64,000 nucleotides of DNA from Aeromicrobium sp. (GTDB lineage Bacteria > Actinomycetota > Actinomycetes > Propionibacteriales > Nocardioidaceae): the NCBI RefSeq assembly GCF_023146395.1, contig NZ_JAGLCD010000004.1, forward strand, positions 320,718 to 384,717, in the 5' to 3' direction. Of this stretch, positions 50,400-61,467 are shown one piece after another (position 1 is the first letter of the stretch; every line of letters starts with the position of its first letter). A program made the translations under genes and the position numbers. The notes beneath the pieces were generated by a model. The model did not search any database, had not been told where the DNA came from, and worked only from the letters and a program-made list of their open reading frames with translations.

Positions 50400-51035
50400 G
50401 TGCCCTCCGCCGTGATCGTCCCCGCGTCGCCCGCGCTGGTGCCGGCGATCTCGGGCCTGGCTCCCGAGCTCGACGAGGTCCGCGCCGCGGCTCGGTCAGC
50501 GGTGCAGCAACTGCTCGCGACGCGCCCGGGTCGAGTCCTGGTGGTGGCCGACGCCCCCGAGGACGCCGACGAGACCTCGGCCCTGGACCTGCGGCCCTAC
50601 GGCGTCTCCACCGCCCAGGTCGCCTCTGGTCCGGTGCCGGTCGCCTTCGCCACGGCAGCCTGGCTGCTGGACGATGCCGGCTGGGGCGGTCGACGCGCGT
50701 ACGCCGGACCGGGACGTGCCACGGGGGCGGGCGACGACGCCGTGCTCGTGGTGGCCGACGGCACCGCCTGCCGCAGCGAGCGCGCTCCGGGACACCTCGA
50801 TCCGCGTGCCGAGGGGGTCGACGCACGCCTGTCGACCGCGCTGGCCTCGGGTGACCTGCGGGTGCTGGACGACCTGGACCACGTCACGGTCCGCGAGCTG
50901 ATGATCGGTGGCCTGCCGGCGCTGGCATGGCTCCGCGCCGCGGCCGCCCACCACGAGGTCACGGCGCGCCTGCTCTACCGCGGTGCACCGCTCGGCGTGG
51001 GGCTGTGGGTCGCGCAGTGGAGCTGGGACGAGTGA
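50400..51035 (+). CDS. LigB-like (class III extradiol dioxygenase-type) protein, actinobacterial
   Basis: A 211-residue, Ala-rich protein. IVPASPALVPAISG at the N-terminus and LDDLDHVTVRELMIGGLPALAWLRAAA near the end match the conserved actinobacterial gene found just upstream of miaA, which is distantly related to LigB-type dioxygenases. The usual metal-binding His pairs are not evident, so catalysis is doubtful. TAGGCT (50388-50393) ends 6 nt before the GTG start. Confidence 0.65.
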   Translation: MPSAVIVPASPALVPAISGLAPELDEVRAAARSAVQQLLATRPGRVLVVADAPEDADETSALDLRPYGVSTAQVASGPVPVAFATAAWLLDDAGWGGRRAYAGPGRATGAGDDAVLVVADGTACRSERAPGHLDPRAEGVDARLSTALASGDLRVLDDLDHVTVRELMIGGLPALAWLRAAAAHHEVTARLLYRGAPLGVGLWVAQWSWDE

Positions 51036-51093
51036 GCCGACTGAGCCGGCGCCGCGGACGACGCGGCGAGGTGCTGGTGCGAGGATGGCGCCC

Positions 51094-52020
51094 ATGGGAC
51101 GGGTCGATCACCTCGTGGCCGTGGTGGGCCCGACCGGGGTGGGCAAGTCCGACCTAGCGATCGAGCTGGCGTGCCGGCTCGGCGGCGAGGTCATCAGCAC
51201 CGACGCCTACCAGCTGTACCGCGACATGGACATCGGGACGGCCAAGACGCCGGTCGCCGAGCGGCGAGGCGTCCCGCACCACCTCGTCGACGTGCTCGAC
51301 CTCGCACAGGCCGCGTCGGTGGCCCAGTTCCAGACCGCTGCCCGCCGGGCGGTCGCCGACTGCCAGGCCCGAGGAGTCGTGCCGGTCGTCGTCGGCGGCT
51401 CGTCGCTGTACGTCCGTGCTGTGCTGGACGACCTCGACTTCCCGGGGACCGACCCGGACGTCCGCGCGCGGTGGACGCGCCGCCTCGACCAGGTCGGGTC
51501 GGCGGTCCTGCACCAGGAGCTGGCCGGACGCGATCCCGCGGCGGCCGCCCAGATCCTGCCGTCGAACGGGCGCCGGATCGTCCGTGCCCTCGAGGTGCTG
51601 GAGCTCACCGGTCAGCCCTTCCGCGCCCACATGCCCGCGTACGAGTCGGTCATCGGCCCGGTGTCCCTCGTGGGGCTCACCGCCGACCGCGACGTGCTCG
51701 ACGCACGCCTGGCGGCCCGCGTCGACGCGATGTGGGAGGCCGGCCTGGTCGAGGAGGTGCGGGCCCTGGCGGCCCGCGGGCTGGCTGACTCGCCCACGGC
51801 GTCACGCGCGCTCGGGTACGCCGAGGTCCTCGACCTGATCGCCGGGCGCATCGACGAGCAGGAGGCCCGTGACCGCACCGTGCGCGGCACGCAGCGGTTC
51901 GCGCGACGTCAGGAGCGCCTGTTCGGCAAGGACCCCCGGGTGACCTGGCTGCCGCACGACGCGCCGGACCTGGTCGACCGCGCGGTCGCCGCCGCCTCGT
52001 CACCACCGCACCCGGCCTAG
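51094..52020 (+). CDS. miaA: tRNA dimethylallyltransferase
   Basis: Adds the isopentenyl group to A37 of tRNAs reading UNN codons, the substrate of MiaB. The 308 residues have the P-loop VVGPTGVGKSDLAIELA, STDAYQLYRDMDIGTAK, HHLVDVLD, and VPVVVGGSSLYVRAVLDDLDF. The ATG at 51094 is the usual start; an ATG at 51085 in frame is possible. Together with dxr and ispG, which supply dimethylallyl diphosphate, it links to isoprenoid metabolism. Confidence 0.96.
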   Translation: MGRVDHLVAVVGPTGVGKSDLAIELACRLGGEVISTDAYQLYRDMDIGTAKTPVAERRGVPHHLVDVLDLAQAASVAQFQTAARRAVADCQARGVVPVVVGGSSLYVRAVLDDLDFPGTDPDVRARWTRRLDQVGSAVLHQELAGRDPAAAAQILPSNGRRIVRALEVLELTGQPFRAHMPAYESVIGPVSLVGLTADRDVLDARLAARVDAMWEAGLVEEVRALAARGLADSPTASRALGYAEVLDLIAGRIDEQEARDRTVRGTQRFARRQERLFGKDPRVTWLPHDAPDLVDRAVAAASSPPHPA

Positions 52021-52023
52021 ACT
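52018..52023 (+). promoter_or_regulatory. -10 hexamer TAGACT overlapping the miaA stop
   Basis: The miaA TAG is the first half of the hexamer, and it ends 6 nt before the dapF ATG. The intervening GGAGGG looks like a ribosome site but abuts the ATG and so is badly spaced. Confidence 0.5.
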
Positions 52024-52029
52024 GGAGGG

Positions 52030-52875
52030 ATGCACCTCACCTGGCTGAAGGGACACGGCACGGAGAACGACTTCGTGCTGCTGCCCGACCACGACGGCCG
52101 GGTGCTCGGCGACCTCGATCCGGGCTTCGTGGCCGAGCTGTGCGACCGGCACCGCGGCCTGGGCGCCGACGGCGTCCTGCGGGTCGTGCGGACCGCCGCG
52201 ATCGACGTCGACCCCGACCTCGATCTCGCGGGCGCGGAGTGGTTCATGGACTACCGCAACGCCGACGGCTCGATCAGCGAGATGTGCGGCAACGGCGTGC
52301 GCGTGTTTGCGCGCCACCTGGTCGAGGAGTCCCTCGTCGACGCCGCCAGCCCGGTGCGGATCGGCACCCGCGACGGGGTCAAGGTCGTCACGCTGGCAGG
52401 CGACGACCTCCGGGTCGACATGGGTCCCTTCGTCGTCGGTGACGTCTCGGAGGTCACGGTCGGTGACCACGCCTGGAAGGCGCGGGAGGTCCACACGGGC
52501 AATCCGCACGCGGTCGCGTTCGTCGACGCGGTGGCCGACGCCGGACCACTGGTGGAGCAGCCGGGGTACGACGCCGGGGTCTATCCCGACGGCGTCAACA
52601 TCGAGTTCGTGGAGCGACGCGGCGACCGCCACGTCGCGATGCGCGTGCACGAGCGTGGCTCCGGTGAGACCCGGTCGTGCGGCACGGGTGCCTGCGCCGT
52701 CGGACTCGCCGCGGCGCTCGCCGACGGGGCGCGGCCCACGCGGGAGGCGCCCGTCCGGTACCGCGTCGACGTGCCGGGCGGCACGGTGCACGTCGAGTGG
52801 ACGGCCGACGATCGCCTCGTGCTGGAAGGTCCCGCCGTCATCGTGGCAGCGGGGGAGATGGAGTGGCGCGCATGA
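52030..52875 (+). CDS. dapF: Diaminopimelate epimerase
   Basis: Converts LL- to meso-diaminopimelate for peptidoglycan and lysine. The 281 residues have KGHGTENDFVLLPD at the N-terminus and the two catalytic Cys in EMCGNGVRVFARHL and SCGTGACAVGLAAAL. The stop overlaps hflX by ATGA. It is the third dap gene in the window, after dapB and dapA. Confidence 0.97.
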   Translation: MHLTWLKGHGTENDFVLLPDHDGRVLGDLDPGFVAELCDRHRGLGADGVLRVVRTAAIDVDPDLDLAGAEWFMDYRNADGSISEMCGNGVRVFARHLVEESLVDAASPVRIGTRDGVKVVTLAGDDLRVDMGPFVVGDVSEVTVGDHAWKAREVHTGNPHAVAFVDAVADAGPLVEQPGYDAGVYPDGVNIEFVERRGDRHVAMRVHERGSGETRSCGTGACAVGLAAALADGARPTREAPVRYRVDVPGGTVHVEWTADDRLVLEGPAVIVAAGEMEWRA

Positions 52876-54293
52876 GTCGAGCCGACCTGGACCGTGACGT
52901 GACCGAGATCCCGGTGGAGTCGCCCGGGTTCGAGGAGATCGGGCAGGAGCTCGCCGAACGCCAGTCGCTGCGCCGCGTCGCCGGTCTGCGCACCGAGCTC
53001 GAGGACATCACCGAGGTCGAGTACCGGCAGCTGCGCCTGGAGCGGGTCGTCCTGGTCGGTGTCTGGACCGAGGGCAGCGCCGAGGATGCCGAGAACTCGC
53101 TCGCCGAGCTCAAGCTCCTGGCCGAGACCGCCGGGTCCGAGGTGCTCGACGCGCTGATCCAGCGACGTTCGCGGCCTGATCCGGCCACGTACATCGGCAG
53201 TGGCAAGGTCGCCGAGCTGCACGAGATCGTGGAGGCGACCGGCGCCGACACCGTGATCTGCGACGGGGAGCTGGCCCCGAGCCAGCTGCGCAACCTCGAG
53301 GACCGGGTCAAGGTCAAGGTCGTCGATCGCGTGGCCCTGATCCTCGACATCTTCGCGCAGCACGCCAAGAGCGCCGAGGGCAAGGCGCAGGTCGAGCTCG
53401 CCCAGCTGCAGTACCAGACGCAGCGTCTGCGTGGCTGGGGCGGCAATCTCTCGCGCCAGGCGGGCGGACGTGCCGCCGGAGGCGAGGGCATCGGTGGTCG
53501 CGGCCCCGGTGAGACCAAGCTCGAGACCGACCGCCGGCGCATCCAGGCCAAGATGGCCAAGCTGCGCCGCGAGCTGGCGCACCTGCGCACGACGCGGGAC
53601 ACCAAGAAGGCCAACCGCCGTCGCCACGAGGTGCCGTCGGTCGCGATCGCCGGGTACACCAACGCCGGCAAGTCGAGCCTGCTCAACCGGCTCACCGGCG
53701 CCGGCGTGCTGGTCGAGGACGCCCTGTTCGCGACCCTGGACCCGACGACGCGCCGCACCGAGACCTCCGACGGACGCGTCTACACGCTGTCGGACACCGT
53801 CGGCTTCGTCCGTCACCTGCCGCACCAGCTGGTCGAGGCCTTCCGCTCGACGCTGGAGGAGGTCGGTGACGCCGACCTGGTCCTGCACGTCGTCGACGGC
53901 TCCCATCCCGATCCGGAGGGTCAGCTCGCCGCGGTGCGCGAGGTGTTCGCCGACATCGAGGCGATCCACGTGCCCGAGATCGTCGTGGTCAACAAGGCCG
54001 ACCAGGCCGACCAGGTGGCGCTGGCCCGCCTGCTGACCCGGGAACCGCACGCGGTCGTGGTCAGCGCCCGCACGGGCGAGGGCATCGACGAGCTCCTCGG
54101 GGCGATCGAGGCCGATCTGCCCCGTCCGGCCGTGCAGGTCTCGCTGGTCCTGCCGTACGAGCGCGGTGACCTGCTGAACCAGATCCACACCTCCGGCGAC
54201 ATCGAGACGATCGCCCACGAGGCCGACGGCACCCACGTCGTCGCGCGGGTGGGGGAGCAGCTCGCGCACGAGCTGGACCCCTACAGCGTCTGA
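52872..54293 (+). CDS. hflX: GTPase HflX
   Basis: A ribosome-associated GTPase that splits stalled or hibernating 70S ribosomes. The 473 residues have the N-terminal HflX domain (YIGSGKVAELHEIVEATGADTV, ELAPSQLRNLEDRVKVKVVDR), a coiled linker with GGRGPGETKLETDRRRI, and the G domain: [34 protein letters not shown] and VVNKADQ. The start at 52872 is fixed by the dapF overlap. Confidence 0.97.
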   Translation: MSRADLDRDVTEIPVESPGFEEIGQELAERQSLRRVAGLRTELEDITEVEYRQLRLERVVLVGVWTEGSAEDAENSLAELKLLAETAGSEVLDALIQRRSRPDPATYIGSGKVAELHEIVEATGADTVICDGELAPSQLRNLEDRVKVKVVDRVALILDIFAQHAKSAEGKAQVELAQLQYQTQRLRGWGGNLSRQAGGRAAGGEGIGGRGPGETKLETDRRRIQAKMAKLRRELAHLRTTRDTKKANRRRHEVPSVAIAGYTNAGKSSLLNRLTGAGVLVEDALFATLDPTTRRTETSDGRVYTLSDTVGFVRHLPHQLVEAFRSTLEEVGDADLVLHVVDGSHPDPEGQLAAVREVFADIEAIHVPEIVVVNKADQADQVALARLLTREPHAVVVSARTGEGIDELLGAIEADLPRPAVQVSLVLPYERGDLLNQIHTSGDIETIAHEADGTHVVARVGEQLAHELDPYSV

Positions 54294-54312
54294 GGCGTTC
54301 CCCGGGTGCGGC

Positions 54313-55092
54313 TCAGCGCTCGCTGCCCTGGAGGGTCTCCGAGACGTCCTCCGGGCTGATCAGGACGCACGTGACCAGGCGGTCGCCGTACTTCCACGTC
54401 TGTGCCGTGGGCACGTAGTAGTAGAAGTCGAGCTCGGAGTCCTCGTACGTCAGTCCCACGAACGGCTCGAACGCCTGGTAGCAGGTGCTGTCGGCGATCT
54501 CGCTCATCTCGGCGTCGCCCGGGAACTCAGGCTCGGTCAGCTCCAGGTCGTGGAAGACCTCCCCGTTGTGTGGCTCGTCGCAGGGCCGTGCGCTGACGGT
54601 GTAGACGTTCTCCTCGTGGCCGCTGAACTCCTCCGCGAGGCAGTCGCCGACCACCAGGTCCTCCACGGAGACCTCGCCTCCGGACGTGATGTCGCCGTTG
54701 TCGTCGCGGTCGGCCGGCACGGAGGCGATCAGCACGACCGCGAGGATCACGCTCCCGATCGTCCACAACGTCACGATCACGAGCGAGGCCCACGCCATCC
54801 CCCGACCGCGCCGCTGACCGTCGTGAGGGCCGACGAGGACCATGATCGCGAGCACGGCCGCCGCGATCCAGGTCAGGCACAGGGGAAGGATCGCGAGTAC
54901 CAGGGCCCAGACCGCCTTGGTGCGGGAGGCCGCGGCGTCCTCGCCCGGCTGTGGGGGACCCGGCGGATAGGGCGGGCATCCCGGGTACCACGGCTGAGGC
55001 GGGTACGCGGGATACCGCTGCGCCGGTGGCGTCTGTACGGGCTGGCCGAAGGGGTCGCGGTCAGGACCGCCGGGCGGCGGGGCGTCGGTCAC
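54313..55092 (-). CDS. DUF4190/septum-formation-like membrane protein
   Basis: A 259-residue protein. A Pro/Tyr-rich cytosolic N-terminus (about 1-55) is followed by two membrane helices with the DUF4190 pattern (AVWALVLAILPLCLTWIAAAVLAIM, GMAWASLVIVTLWTIGSVILAVVLIA). The outer C-terminal domain (VGDCLAEEF..., ARPCDEPHNGEVFHDLEL, STCYQAF) has four Cys and matches the septum-formation domain of actinobacteria. The precise role is unknown. It lies tail to tail with hflX. Confidence 0.75.
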   Translation of the reverse strand: MTDAPPPGGPDRDPFGQPVQTPPAQRYPAYPPQPWYPGCPPYPPGPPQPGEDAAASRTKAVWALVLAILPLCLTWIAAAVLAIMVLVGPHDGQRRGRGMAWASLVIVTLWTIGSVILAVVLIASVPADRDDNGDITSGGEVSVEDLVVGDCLAEEFSGHEENVYTVSARPCDEPHNGEVFHDLELTEPEFPGDAEMSEIADSTCYQAFEPFVGLTYEDSELDFYYYVPTAQTWKYGDRLVTCVLISPEDVSETLQGSER

Positions 55093-55311
55093 GGGCGGCG
55101 GTCCTGTCAGTCGCAGGTGGGCGACCGGACAGCGAACGCCACCACAGGTCCCGGACAGGGTAGGGCGCCAGGAGCCACTGCGGGGCGGGATGGTCGCACT
55201 GAGGCGGGCCTGATTCGTCCGTGTGTCCGGCGCGTGTCATGATGGACTGCTGCCGCGGCCAACGTCGTCCACGGAATGCACGACTTGTCGACGACGCTGA
55301 AGGGGACTCAT

Positions 55312-58300
55312 GTGAGCGCCTTGTTCTCCAGCCTTCCCACCGCCCAGGGCCTGTACGACCCGGCGAACGAGCACGACGCGTGCGGTGTCGCCTTCGTGGC
55401 CACGCTCACGGGTGTGGCCAGCAACGACATCGTGGCCAAAGGGCTCACGGCGTTGCGCAACCTCGACCACCGTGGCGCCGTGGGCGGCGAACCCGACACC
55501 GGCGACGGTGCGGGCATCCTCCTGCAGGTCCCGGACCGCTTCCTGCGGGCCGTGGCCGACGTCGACCTGCCCGAGCCGGGCCGGTACGCCGCGGGCATCG
55601 CCTACCTGCCGGCCGACGCCGACCGGGCCGCCGAGGCCAAGGCGGCGATCGAGGCGCTGACCGCCGAGGAGGGCCTGACGTTCCTGGGCTGGCGCGACGT
55701 CCCGGTCGATCCGTCGATCCTCGGCAACATGGCCCTGGGGGCGATGCCGAGCTTCTCGACCCTGTTCGTGACCTCGCCCGACGGCTCGCTCGAGGGCGTC
55801 GAGCTCGACCGCCACACCTACGGCCTGCGCAAGCGCGCCGAGCACGAGAACGACGTGTACTTCCCGTCGCTGTCGGCCCGCACCTTCGTCTACAAGGGCA
55901 TGCTCACGACCGAGCAGCTCGACGCGTTCTATCCCGACCTGCGTGACGAGCGCATGGAGTCGGCGCTGGCCATCGTGCACAGCCGGTTCTCCACCAACAC
56001 CTTCCCCAGCTGGCCCCTGGCGCACCCGTTCCGCTTCGTGGCCCACAACGGCGAGATCAACACCGCGCGCGGCAACCGCAACTGGATGCGGGCGCGCGAG
56101 GCATTGCTCGAGAGCGACCTCATCCCGGGCGACATCTCGCGCCTGTTCCCGATCTGCGACCCGCACGGCAGCGACACCGCCTCGCTCGACGAGGTGCTCG
56201 AGCTGCTGCACCTGGGCGGTCGCACCCTGCCCCACGCCGTCATGATGATGATCCCGGAGTCGTGGGAGAACGACACGGTCATGGACCCCGCCCGCCGGGC
56301 GTTCTACGAGTTCCACTCCTCGATCATGGAGGCCTGGGACGGGCCCGCCTGCGTGACCTTCACCGACGGCACCCAGATCGGTGCGGTCCTGGACCGCAAC
56401 GGCCTGCGTCCGGGCCGCTTCTGGGTCACCGACGACGGCCTCGTCGTGCTGGCCTCGGAGGCTGGCGTGCTCGACCTCGACCAGGCCTCGATCGTCCGCA
56501 AGGGCCGCCTCGAGCCGGGCCGGATGTTCCTGCTCGACCTCGACGAGCACCGCATCATCGAGGACGACGAGATCAAGGGCCAGCTCGCCTCCGAGCACCC
56601 CTACGACGAGTGGCTCTACTCCGGCCTGGTCCGCTTCGAGGACCTGCCCGACCTGGAGCACATCGTGCACACGCACGCCTCGGTCACCCGCCGCCAGCAG
56701 GTCTTCGGGTACACCGAGGAGGAGGTGCGCAAGCTCGTCGCGCCCATCGCCCGCACCGGCGCCGAGGCCATCGGGTCCATGGGCACCGACACGCCGATCG
56801 CGGCCATCTCCGAGCGCCCCCGGCAGCTCTTCGACTACTTCAGCCAGCTCTTCGCGCAGGTCACCAACCCGCCGCTGGACTCGATCCGCGAGGAGATCGT
56901 GACCTCGCTGGCCGGCACGATGGGCCCGGAGAAGAACCTGCTCGACCCGAGCCCCGCGAGCTGCCGCATGCTGCAGCTGCCGTTCCCCGTCATCGACAAC
57001 GACGAGCTCGCCAAGATCCGGCACATGAACAAGGACGGCGACATGCCGGGGTTCAGCGTGCACGTCGTGCGGGGTCTGTACGACGTCGCCGGCGGCGGAC
57101 GCGCCCTGAAGGACAAGATCGACGAGATCTGCGCCGACGTGTCGCGCGCGGTGGCCGACGGCGCCCGCATCATCGTGCTGTCGGACCGGCACTCCAACGC
57201 CGACCTGGCGCCGATCCCGTCCCTGCTGCTGACCGGCGCGGTGCACCACCACATGGTGCGCGAGAAGCTGCGCACGCAGGCCGGTCTGATCGTCGAGACC
57301 GGAGACGTGCGCGAGGTACACCACGTCGCGCTGCTGATCGGGTTCGGCGCCACGGCCGTCAACCCGTACCTGGCGCTCGAGACCGGCGAGGACCTGGCCC
57401 GCGAGGGCGTCTTCGTGCAGGGCGTCGAGCCGTCCAAGGCCGCGCGCAACATCGTCTACGGCCTCGGCAAGGGCGTGCTCAAGGTCATGAGCAAGATGGG
57501 TGTCTCGACGGTGTCGTCGTACACCGGCGCCCAGATCTTCGAGTGCATCGGCCTGGAGCAGGACGTCATCGACGCCTACTTCACCGGCACGTCGAGCAAG
57601 CTCGGCGGCGTCGGCCTCGACGTGATCGCGGCCGAGGTCGCGGCCCGTCACGCCGTCGCCTACCCCACGTCCGGCATCGCCGGCCCGCGGATGCTCGAGG
57701 TCGGCGGCGAGTACCAGTGGCGTCGTGAGGGCCCCGAGCACCTCTTCGACCCCGAGACGGTCTTCCGGCTGCAGCACTCGACCCGCACGGGTCGCTACGA
57801 CATCTTCAAGCAGTACACCTCGCGCGTCGACGACCAGTCCGAGCGGCTCATGACGCTGCGCGGCCTGTTCGCGTTCAAGGACGGCGAGCGTGCGCCGATC
57901 TCGATCGACGAGGTCGAGCCGGTCAGCGAGATCGTCAAGCGGTTCTCCACCGGCGCGATGAGCTACGGCTCGATCAGCCAGGAGGCGCACGAGACGCTGG
58001 CGATCGCGATGAACCGCCTCGGCGGCAAGTCCAACACCGGCGAGGGCGGCGAGGACCCGGAGCGGCTGTACGACCCCGAGCGTCGGTCGTCGATCAAGCA
58101 GGTCGCCTCGGGGCGCTTCGGCGTCACCTCGGAGTACCTGACCAACGCCGACGACATCCAGATCAAGATGGCGCAGGGTGCCAAGCCCGGTGAAGGCGGC
58201 CAGCTTCCCGGACCGAAGGTGTACCCGTGGGTCGCGAAGACCCGGCACTCCACGCCGGGCGTGGGCCTCATCAGCCCGCCGCCGCACCACGACATCTACT

Positions 58301-59850
58301 CGATCGAGGACCTCAAGCAGCTCATCCACGACCTGAAGAACGCCAACCCGTCGGCGCGTGTGCACGTCAAGCTCGTCTCCGAGGTCGGAGTGGGCACGGT
58401 CGCGGCAGGCGTCTCGAAGGCCAAGGCCGACGTCGTGCTGATCTCCGGCCACGACGGCGGCACCGGCGCCTCGCCGCTGACGTCGCTCAAGCACGCGGGC
58501 GGACCGTGGGAGCTCGGCCTGGCCGAGACCCAGCAGACGCTGCTGCTCAACCTGCTGCGTGACCGCATCGTCGTGCAGTGCGACGGCCAGCTGAAGACCG
58601 GCCGCGACGTCGTCATCGCCGCCCTGCTGGGTGCGGAGGAGTTCGGCTTCGCGACGGCCCCGCTCGTCGTGAGCGGCTGCATCATGATGCGCGTCTGCCA
58701 CCTCGACACCTGCCCTGTGGGCGTCGCGACGCAGAACCAGCAGCTGCGGGAGAAGTTCTCCGGCAAGGCCGAGTACGTCGTGAACTTCTTCGAGTTCATC
58801 GCGCAGGAGGTCCGCGAGATCCTGGCCGAGCTGGGATTCCGCACGATCGAGGAGGCCGTCGGCCACGCCGAGGTCCTCGACACGCGTCGGGCGGTCGACC
58901 ACTGGAAGGCGCAGGGCCTGGATCTGTCGCCCATCTTCCACGTGCCCGAGCTCCCCGAGGGCGCAGCCCGACACTGCACCACGACGCAGGACCACGGCCT
59001 CGACGCGGCCCTGGACACCGAGCTCATCGCGCTCAGCGCCGATGCGCTGGAGCGGGGCGAGCCCGTGCGTGCGCAGATCGCGATCCGCAACGTCAACCGC
59101 ACGACCGGCACGATGCTCGGCCACGAGGTCACGAAGCGCTACCGGGGCGAGGGACTGCCTGACGACACGATCGACATCACCTTCACGGGTGCGGCCGGTC
59201 AGTCGTTCGGCGCGTTCGTGCCCCGCGGCATCACGCTGCGCCTCGAGGGCGACGGCAACGACTACGTCGGCAAGGGCCTCTCCGGCGGCCGGTTGATCGT
59301 GCGTCCGCCGCGCGAGGCGAAGATCGTCGCCGAGGACCACATCGTGGCCGGCAACGTCATCGGCTTCGGGGCCACCGGCGGCGAGATCTTCCTGCGGGGC
59401 CGGGTGGGCGAGCGCTTCTGCGTCCGCAACTCCGGTGCTCGCGCGGTGGTCGAGGGGGTGGGCGACCACGCGCTGGAGTACATGACCGGCGGTCGCGTCG
59501 CCATCCTCGGCCCGACCGGTCGCAACATCGCCGCCGGCATGAGCGGTGGCATCGCCTGGGTCCTCGACCTCGACGAGTCGCTGGTCAACCGCGAGATGGT
59601 CGAGACGCGCGCCGTCCCGGCCGAGAGCGCCGAGGAGCTCCAGCAGCTCGTGCGCCGGCACGCCGAGGAGACCGGCTCGGAGCTCGCCGAACGGCTGCTG
59701 GCCGACTGGCCGGCCTCGCTCGAGCGCTTCGTCGAGATCATGCCGGTCAACTTCCGCAAGGTGCTCGAGGCGCAGGCCGCCGCCCAGGCCGAAGGGCTGT
59801 CCGACGACGAGACGACTGCACGCATGATGGAGGTGGCCGCGAATGGCTGA
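55312..59850 (+). CDS. gltB: Glutamate synthase, large subunit
   Basis: Transfers the amide nitrogen of glutamine to 2-oxoglutarate. The 1512-residue protein has an N-terminal glutamine amidotransferase domain whose nucleophile is Cys 24 in [10 protein letters not shown], meaning a 23-residue propeptide is removed. The FMN-binding synthase domain contains [22 protein letters not shown]. The 3Fe-4S cysteines are at about 1123, 1129 and 1134 ([12 protein letters not shown]). The C-terminal beta-helix domain has GGRLIVRPP. The GTG at 55312 has GAAGGGGA upstream; an ATG 36 nt earlier is less likely. The 219 nt before it hold no gene. Confidence 0.96.
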   Translation: MSALFSSLPTAQGLYDPANEHDACGVAFVATLTGVASNDIVAKGLTALRNLDHRGAVGGEPDTGDGAGILLQVPDRFLRAVADVDLPEPGRYAAGIAYLPADADRAAEAKAAIEALTAEEGLTFLGWRDVPVDPSILGNMALGAMPSFSTLFVTSPDGSLEGVELDRHTYGLRKRAEHENDVYFPSLSARTFVYKGMLTTEQLDAFYPDLRDERMESALAIVHSRFSTNTFPSWPLAHPFRFVAHNGEINTARGNRNWMRAREALLESDLIPGDISRLFPICDPHGSDTASLDEVLELLHLGGRTLPHAVMMMIPESWENDTVMDPARRAFYEFHSSIMEAWDGPACVTFTDGTQIGAVLDRNGLRPGRFWVTDDGLVVLASEAGVLDLDQASIVRKGRLEPGRMFLLDLDEHRIIEDDEIKGQLASEHPYDEWLYSGLVRFEDLPDLEHIVHTHASVTRRQQVFGYTEEEVRKLVAPIARTGAEAIGSMGTDTPIAAISERPRQLFDYFSQLFAQVTNPPLDSIREEIVTSLAGTMGPEKNLLDPSPASCRMLQLPFPVIDNDELAKIRHMNKDGDMPGFSVHVVRGLYDVAGGGRALKDKIDEICADVSRAVADGARIIVLSDRHSNADLAPIPSLLLTGAVHHHMVREKLRTQAGLIVETGDVREVHHVALLIGFGATAVNPYLALETGEDLAREGVFVQGVEPSKAARNIVYGLGKGVLKVMSKMGVSTVSSYTGAQIFECIGLEQDVIDAYFTGTSSKLGGVGLDVIAAEVAARHAVAYPTSGIAGPRMLEVGGEYQWRREGPEHLFDPETVFRLQHSTRTGRYDIFKQYTSRVDDQSERLMTLRGLFAFKDGERAPISIDEVEPVSEIVKRFSTGAMSYGSISQEAHETLAIAMNRLGGKSNTGEGGEDPERLYDPERRSSIKQVASGRFGVTSEYLTNADDIQIKMAQGAKPGEGGQLPGPKVYPWVAKTRHSTPGVGLISPPPHHDIYSIEDLKQLIHDLKNANPSARVHVKLVSEVGVGTVAAGVSKAKADVVLISGHDGGTGASPLTSLKHAGGPWELGLAETQQTLLLNLLRDRIVVQCDGQLKTGRDVVIAALLGAEEFGFATAPLVVSGCIMMRVCHLDTCPVGVATQNQQLREKFSGKAEYVVNFFEFIAQEVREILAELGFRTIEEAVGHAEVLDTRRAVDHWKAQGLDLSPIFHVPELPEGAARHCTTTQDHGLDAALDTELIALSADALERGEPVRAQIAIRNVNRTTGTMLGHEVTKRYRGEGLPDDTIDITFTGAAGQSFGAFVPRGITLRLEGDGNDYVGKGLSGGRLIVRPPREAKIVAEDHIVAGNVIGFGATGGEIFLRGRVGERFCVRNSGARAVVEGVGDHALEYMTGGRVAILGPTGRNIAAGMSGGIAWVLDLDESLVNREMVETRAVPAESAEELQQLVRRHAEETGSELAERLLADWPASLERFVEIMPVNFRKVLEAQAAAQAEGLSDDETTARMMEVAANG

Positions 59851-61309
59851 TCCCAGGGGATTCATCACGACGCCCCGAGAGGTCGCCCCCCGGCGGCCCG
59901 TCGAGGAGCGGGTCCACGACTGGAAGGAGGTCTACCCGGGTGGTCCGGGCAAGGCGCTCCTGCCGATCATCTCCGAGCAGGCCGGACGCTGCATGGACTG
60001 CGGCATCCCGTTCTGCCACCAGGGCTGCCCGCTGGGCAACCTGATCCCGGAGTGGAACGACCTGGTCTGGCGCGACGACTGGGACGACGCGATCGACCGG
60101 CTGCACCGCACCAACAACTTCCCGGAGTTCACCGGGCGGCTGTGCCCGGCGCCGTGCGAGACGGCGTGCGTCGTGGGCATCAACCGCGACCCCGTCACGA
60201 TCAAGAACGTCGAGGTCGCGATCATCGACAAGGCGTGGGAGCAGAACAACGTCAAGCCCCAGGCGCCGGAGTTCCTGACCGGGCGCACGGTCGCGGTCAT
60301 CGGCTCGGGCCCGGCGGGTCTGGCCGTCGCGCAGCAGCTGACGCGTGCCGGTCACACCGTCGCGGTGTACGAGCGTGACGACAAGCCGGGCGGCCTGCTG
60401 CGCTACGGGATCCCCGAGTTCAAGATGGAAAAGGTCCAGGTCGACCGTCGCATCGCCCAGATGCAGCGCGAGGGCACGGTCTTCCGCACCGGGGTCCAGG
60501 TCGGCGAGACCCTCACGGGCAGCCAGCTGCGCGACCGGTACGACGCCGTCGTGCTGGCCACGGGTGCCACGGTGCGCCGCGACCTGCCGATCGACGGGCG
60601 CGAGCACCAGGGCATCCACCAGGCGATGGACTTCCTCCCGCAGGCCAACCGCGCTGCGCTCGGTGAAGAGGTCGAGGACCAGATCGTGGCGACCGACAAG
60701 GACGTCGTGATCATCGGCGGCGGCGACACCGGCGCGGACTGCCTGGGCACCTCGATCCGTCAGGGCGCCCGCAGCATCACGAGCCTGGAGATCATGCCGC
60801 AGCCGGGGGAGGAGCGCCCGGAGAACCAGCCGTGGCCGACCTACCCCATGACCTACCGCGTCGCCTCGGCGCACGAGGAGGGCGGCGACCGCGTCTACGC
60901 GGTCTCGACCAAGGAGTTCATCGGCGACGAGCACGGCAACGTCAGCGGCCTGCGCATCAGCGAGGTCGAGATGGTCGACGGGAAGTTCACCGAGGTCGAG
61001 GGCACGGAGCGGGTCATCCCGGCGCAGCTCGTGCTGTTCGCGATGGGCTTCACCGGCCCGGAGACCGACGGGGTCGTGGCGCAGCTCGGGGTCGAGCTCG
61101 ACGAGCGGGGCAACGTCAAGCGCGACAAGAACTACATGTCCAGCGTCCCCGGCGTCTTCGTCGCGGGTGACTGCGGCCGTGGTCAGTCGCTCATCGTGTG
61201 GGCCATCGCGGAGGGTCGCGGCGCCGCTGCCGGCGTCGACGCCTACCTCCAGGGCTCGACGACTCTCCCGAGCCCCATCCCCCCGACCGCCCGCCCCCTC
61301 GTCGTCTGA
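59843..61309 (+). CDS. gltD: Glutamate synthase, small subunit
   Basis: Supplies electrons from NADPH to GltB. The 488 residues have N-terminal iron-sulfur cysteines at 50, 53, 58 and 62 ([13 protein letters not shown]), an FAD motif ([15 protein letters not shown]) and an NADPH motif ([14 protein letters not shown]), ending with [19 protein letters not shown]. The ATG lies 8 nt inside the end of gltB, so the subunits are co-translated. Confidence 0.96.
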   Translation: MADPRGFITTPREVAPRRPVEERVHDWKEVYPGGPGKALLPIISEQAGRCMDCGIPFCHQGCPLGNLIPEWNDLVWRDDWDDAIDRLHRTNNFPEFTGRLCPAPCETACVVGINRDPVTIKNVEVAIIDKAWEQNNVKPQAPEFLTGRTVAVIGSGPAGLAVAQQLTRAGHTVAVYERDDKPGGLLRYGIPEFKMEKVQVDRRIAQMQREGTVFRTGVQVGETLTGSQLRDRYDAVVLATGATVRRDLPIDGREHQGIHQAMDFLPQANRAALGEEVEDQIVATDKDVVIIGGGDTGADCLGTSIRQGARSITSLEIMPQPGEERPENQPWPTYPMTYRVASAHEEGGDRVYAVSTKEFIGDEHGNVSGLRISEVEMVDGKFTEVEGTERVIPAQLVLFAMGFTGPETDGVVAQLGVELDERGNVKRDKNYMSSVPGVFVAGDCGRGQSLIVWAIAEGRGAAAGVDAYLQGSTTLPSPIPPTARPLVV

Positions 61310-61315
61310 GGCAGG

Positions 61316-61417
61316 TGCCGCTCGCGAGAGACTTTGTTGGTGGTCAGGAGAGAAATTGTGGCCTCCTGGCCTGCGCAAAGTCTCTCGCGAGCGCAACAAA
61401 CTCTCTCGCGAGCGGCA
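61316..61417 (+). repeat. Nested inverted repeat between gltD and pyk
   Basis: A 24-bp arm (61316-61339) matches, inverted, an outer arm at 61394-61417 with one mismatch and an inner copy at 61376-61393 over 18 bp without mismatch. The left arm can pair with either. A small hairpin (CAGGAG/CTCCTG) lies in the loop. The copies share the CTCGCGAG palindrome. It starts 7 nt after gltD and may terminate or process its mRNA, or be a small repeat element. Confidence 0.85.
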
Positions 61418-61455
61418 ATGTGGGTCGTGACTGTCGGGTAATGGGTGAGGGTCGA

Positions 61456-61461
61456 TAGGCT
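61456..61461 (+). promoter_or_regulatory. -10 hexamer TAGGCT for leaderless pyk mRNA
   Basis: Ends 6 nt before the GTG start of pyk. Confidence 0.5.
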
Positions 61462-61467
61462 CAAGGG

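Noticed and set aside
55237-59868. Open reading frame of 1543 codons on the minus strand
   Set aside because: It lies wholly antisense to gltB, which has clear catalytic motifs. Long antisense frames are expected at this GC content because stop codons are rare in that frame; the product is low-complexity and Arg/Asp/Val-rich.
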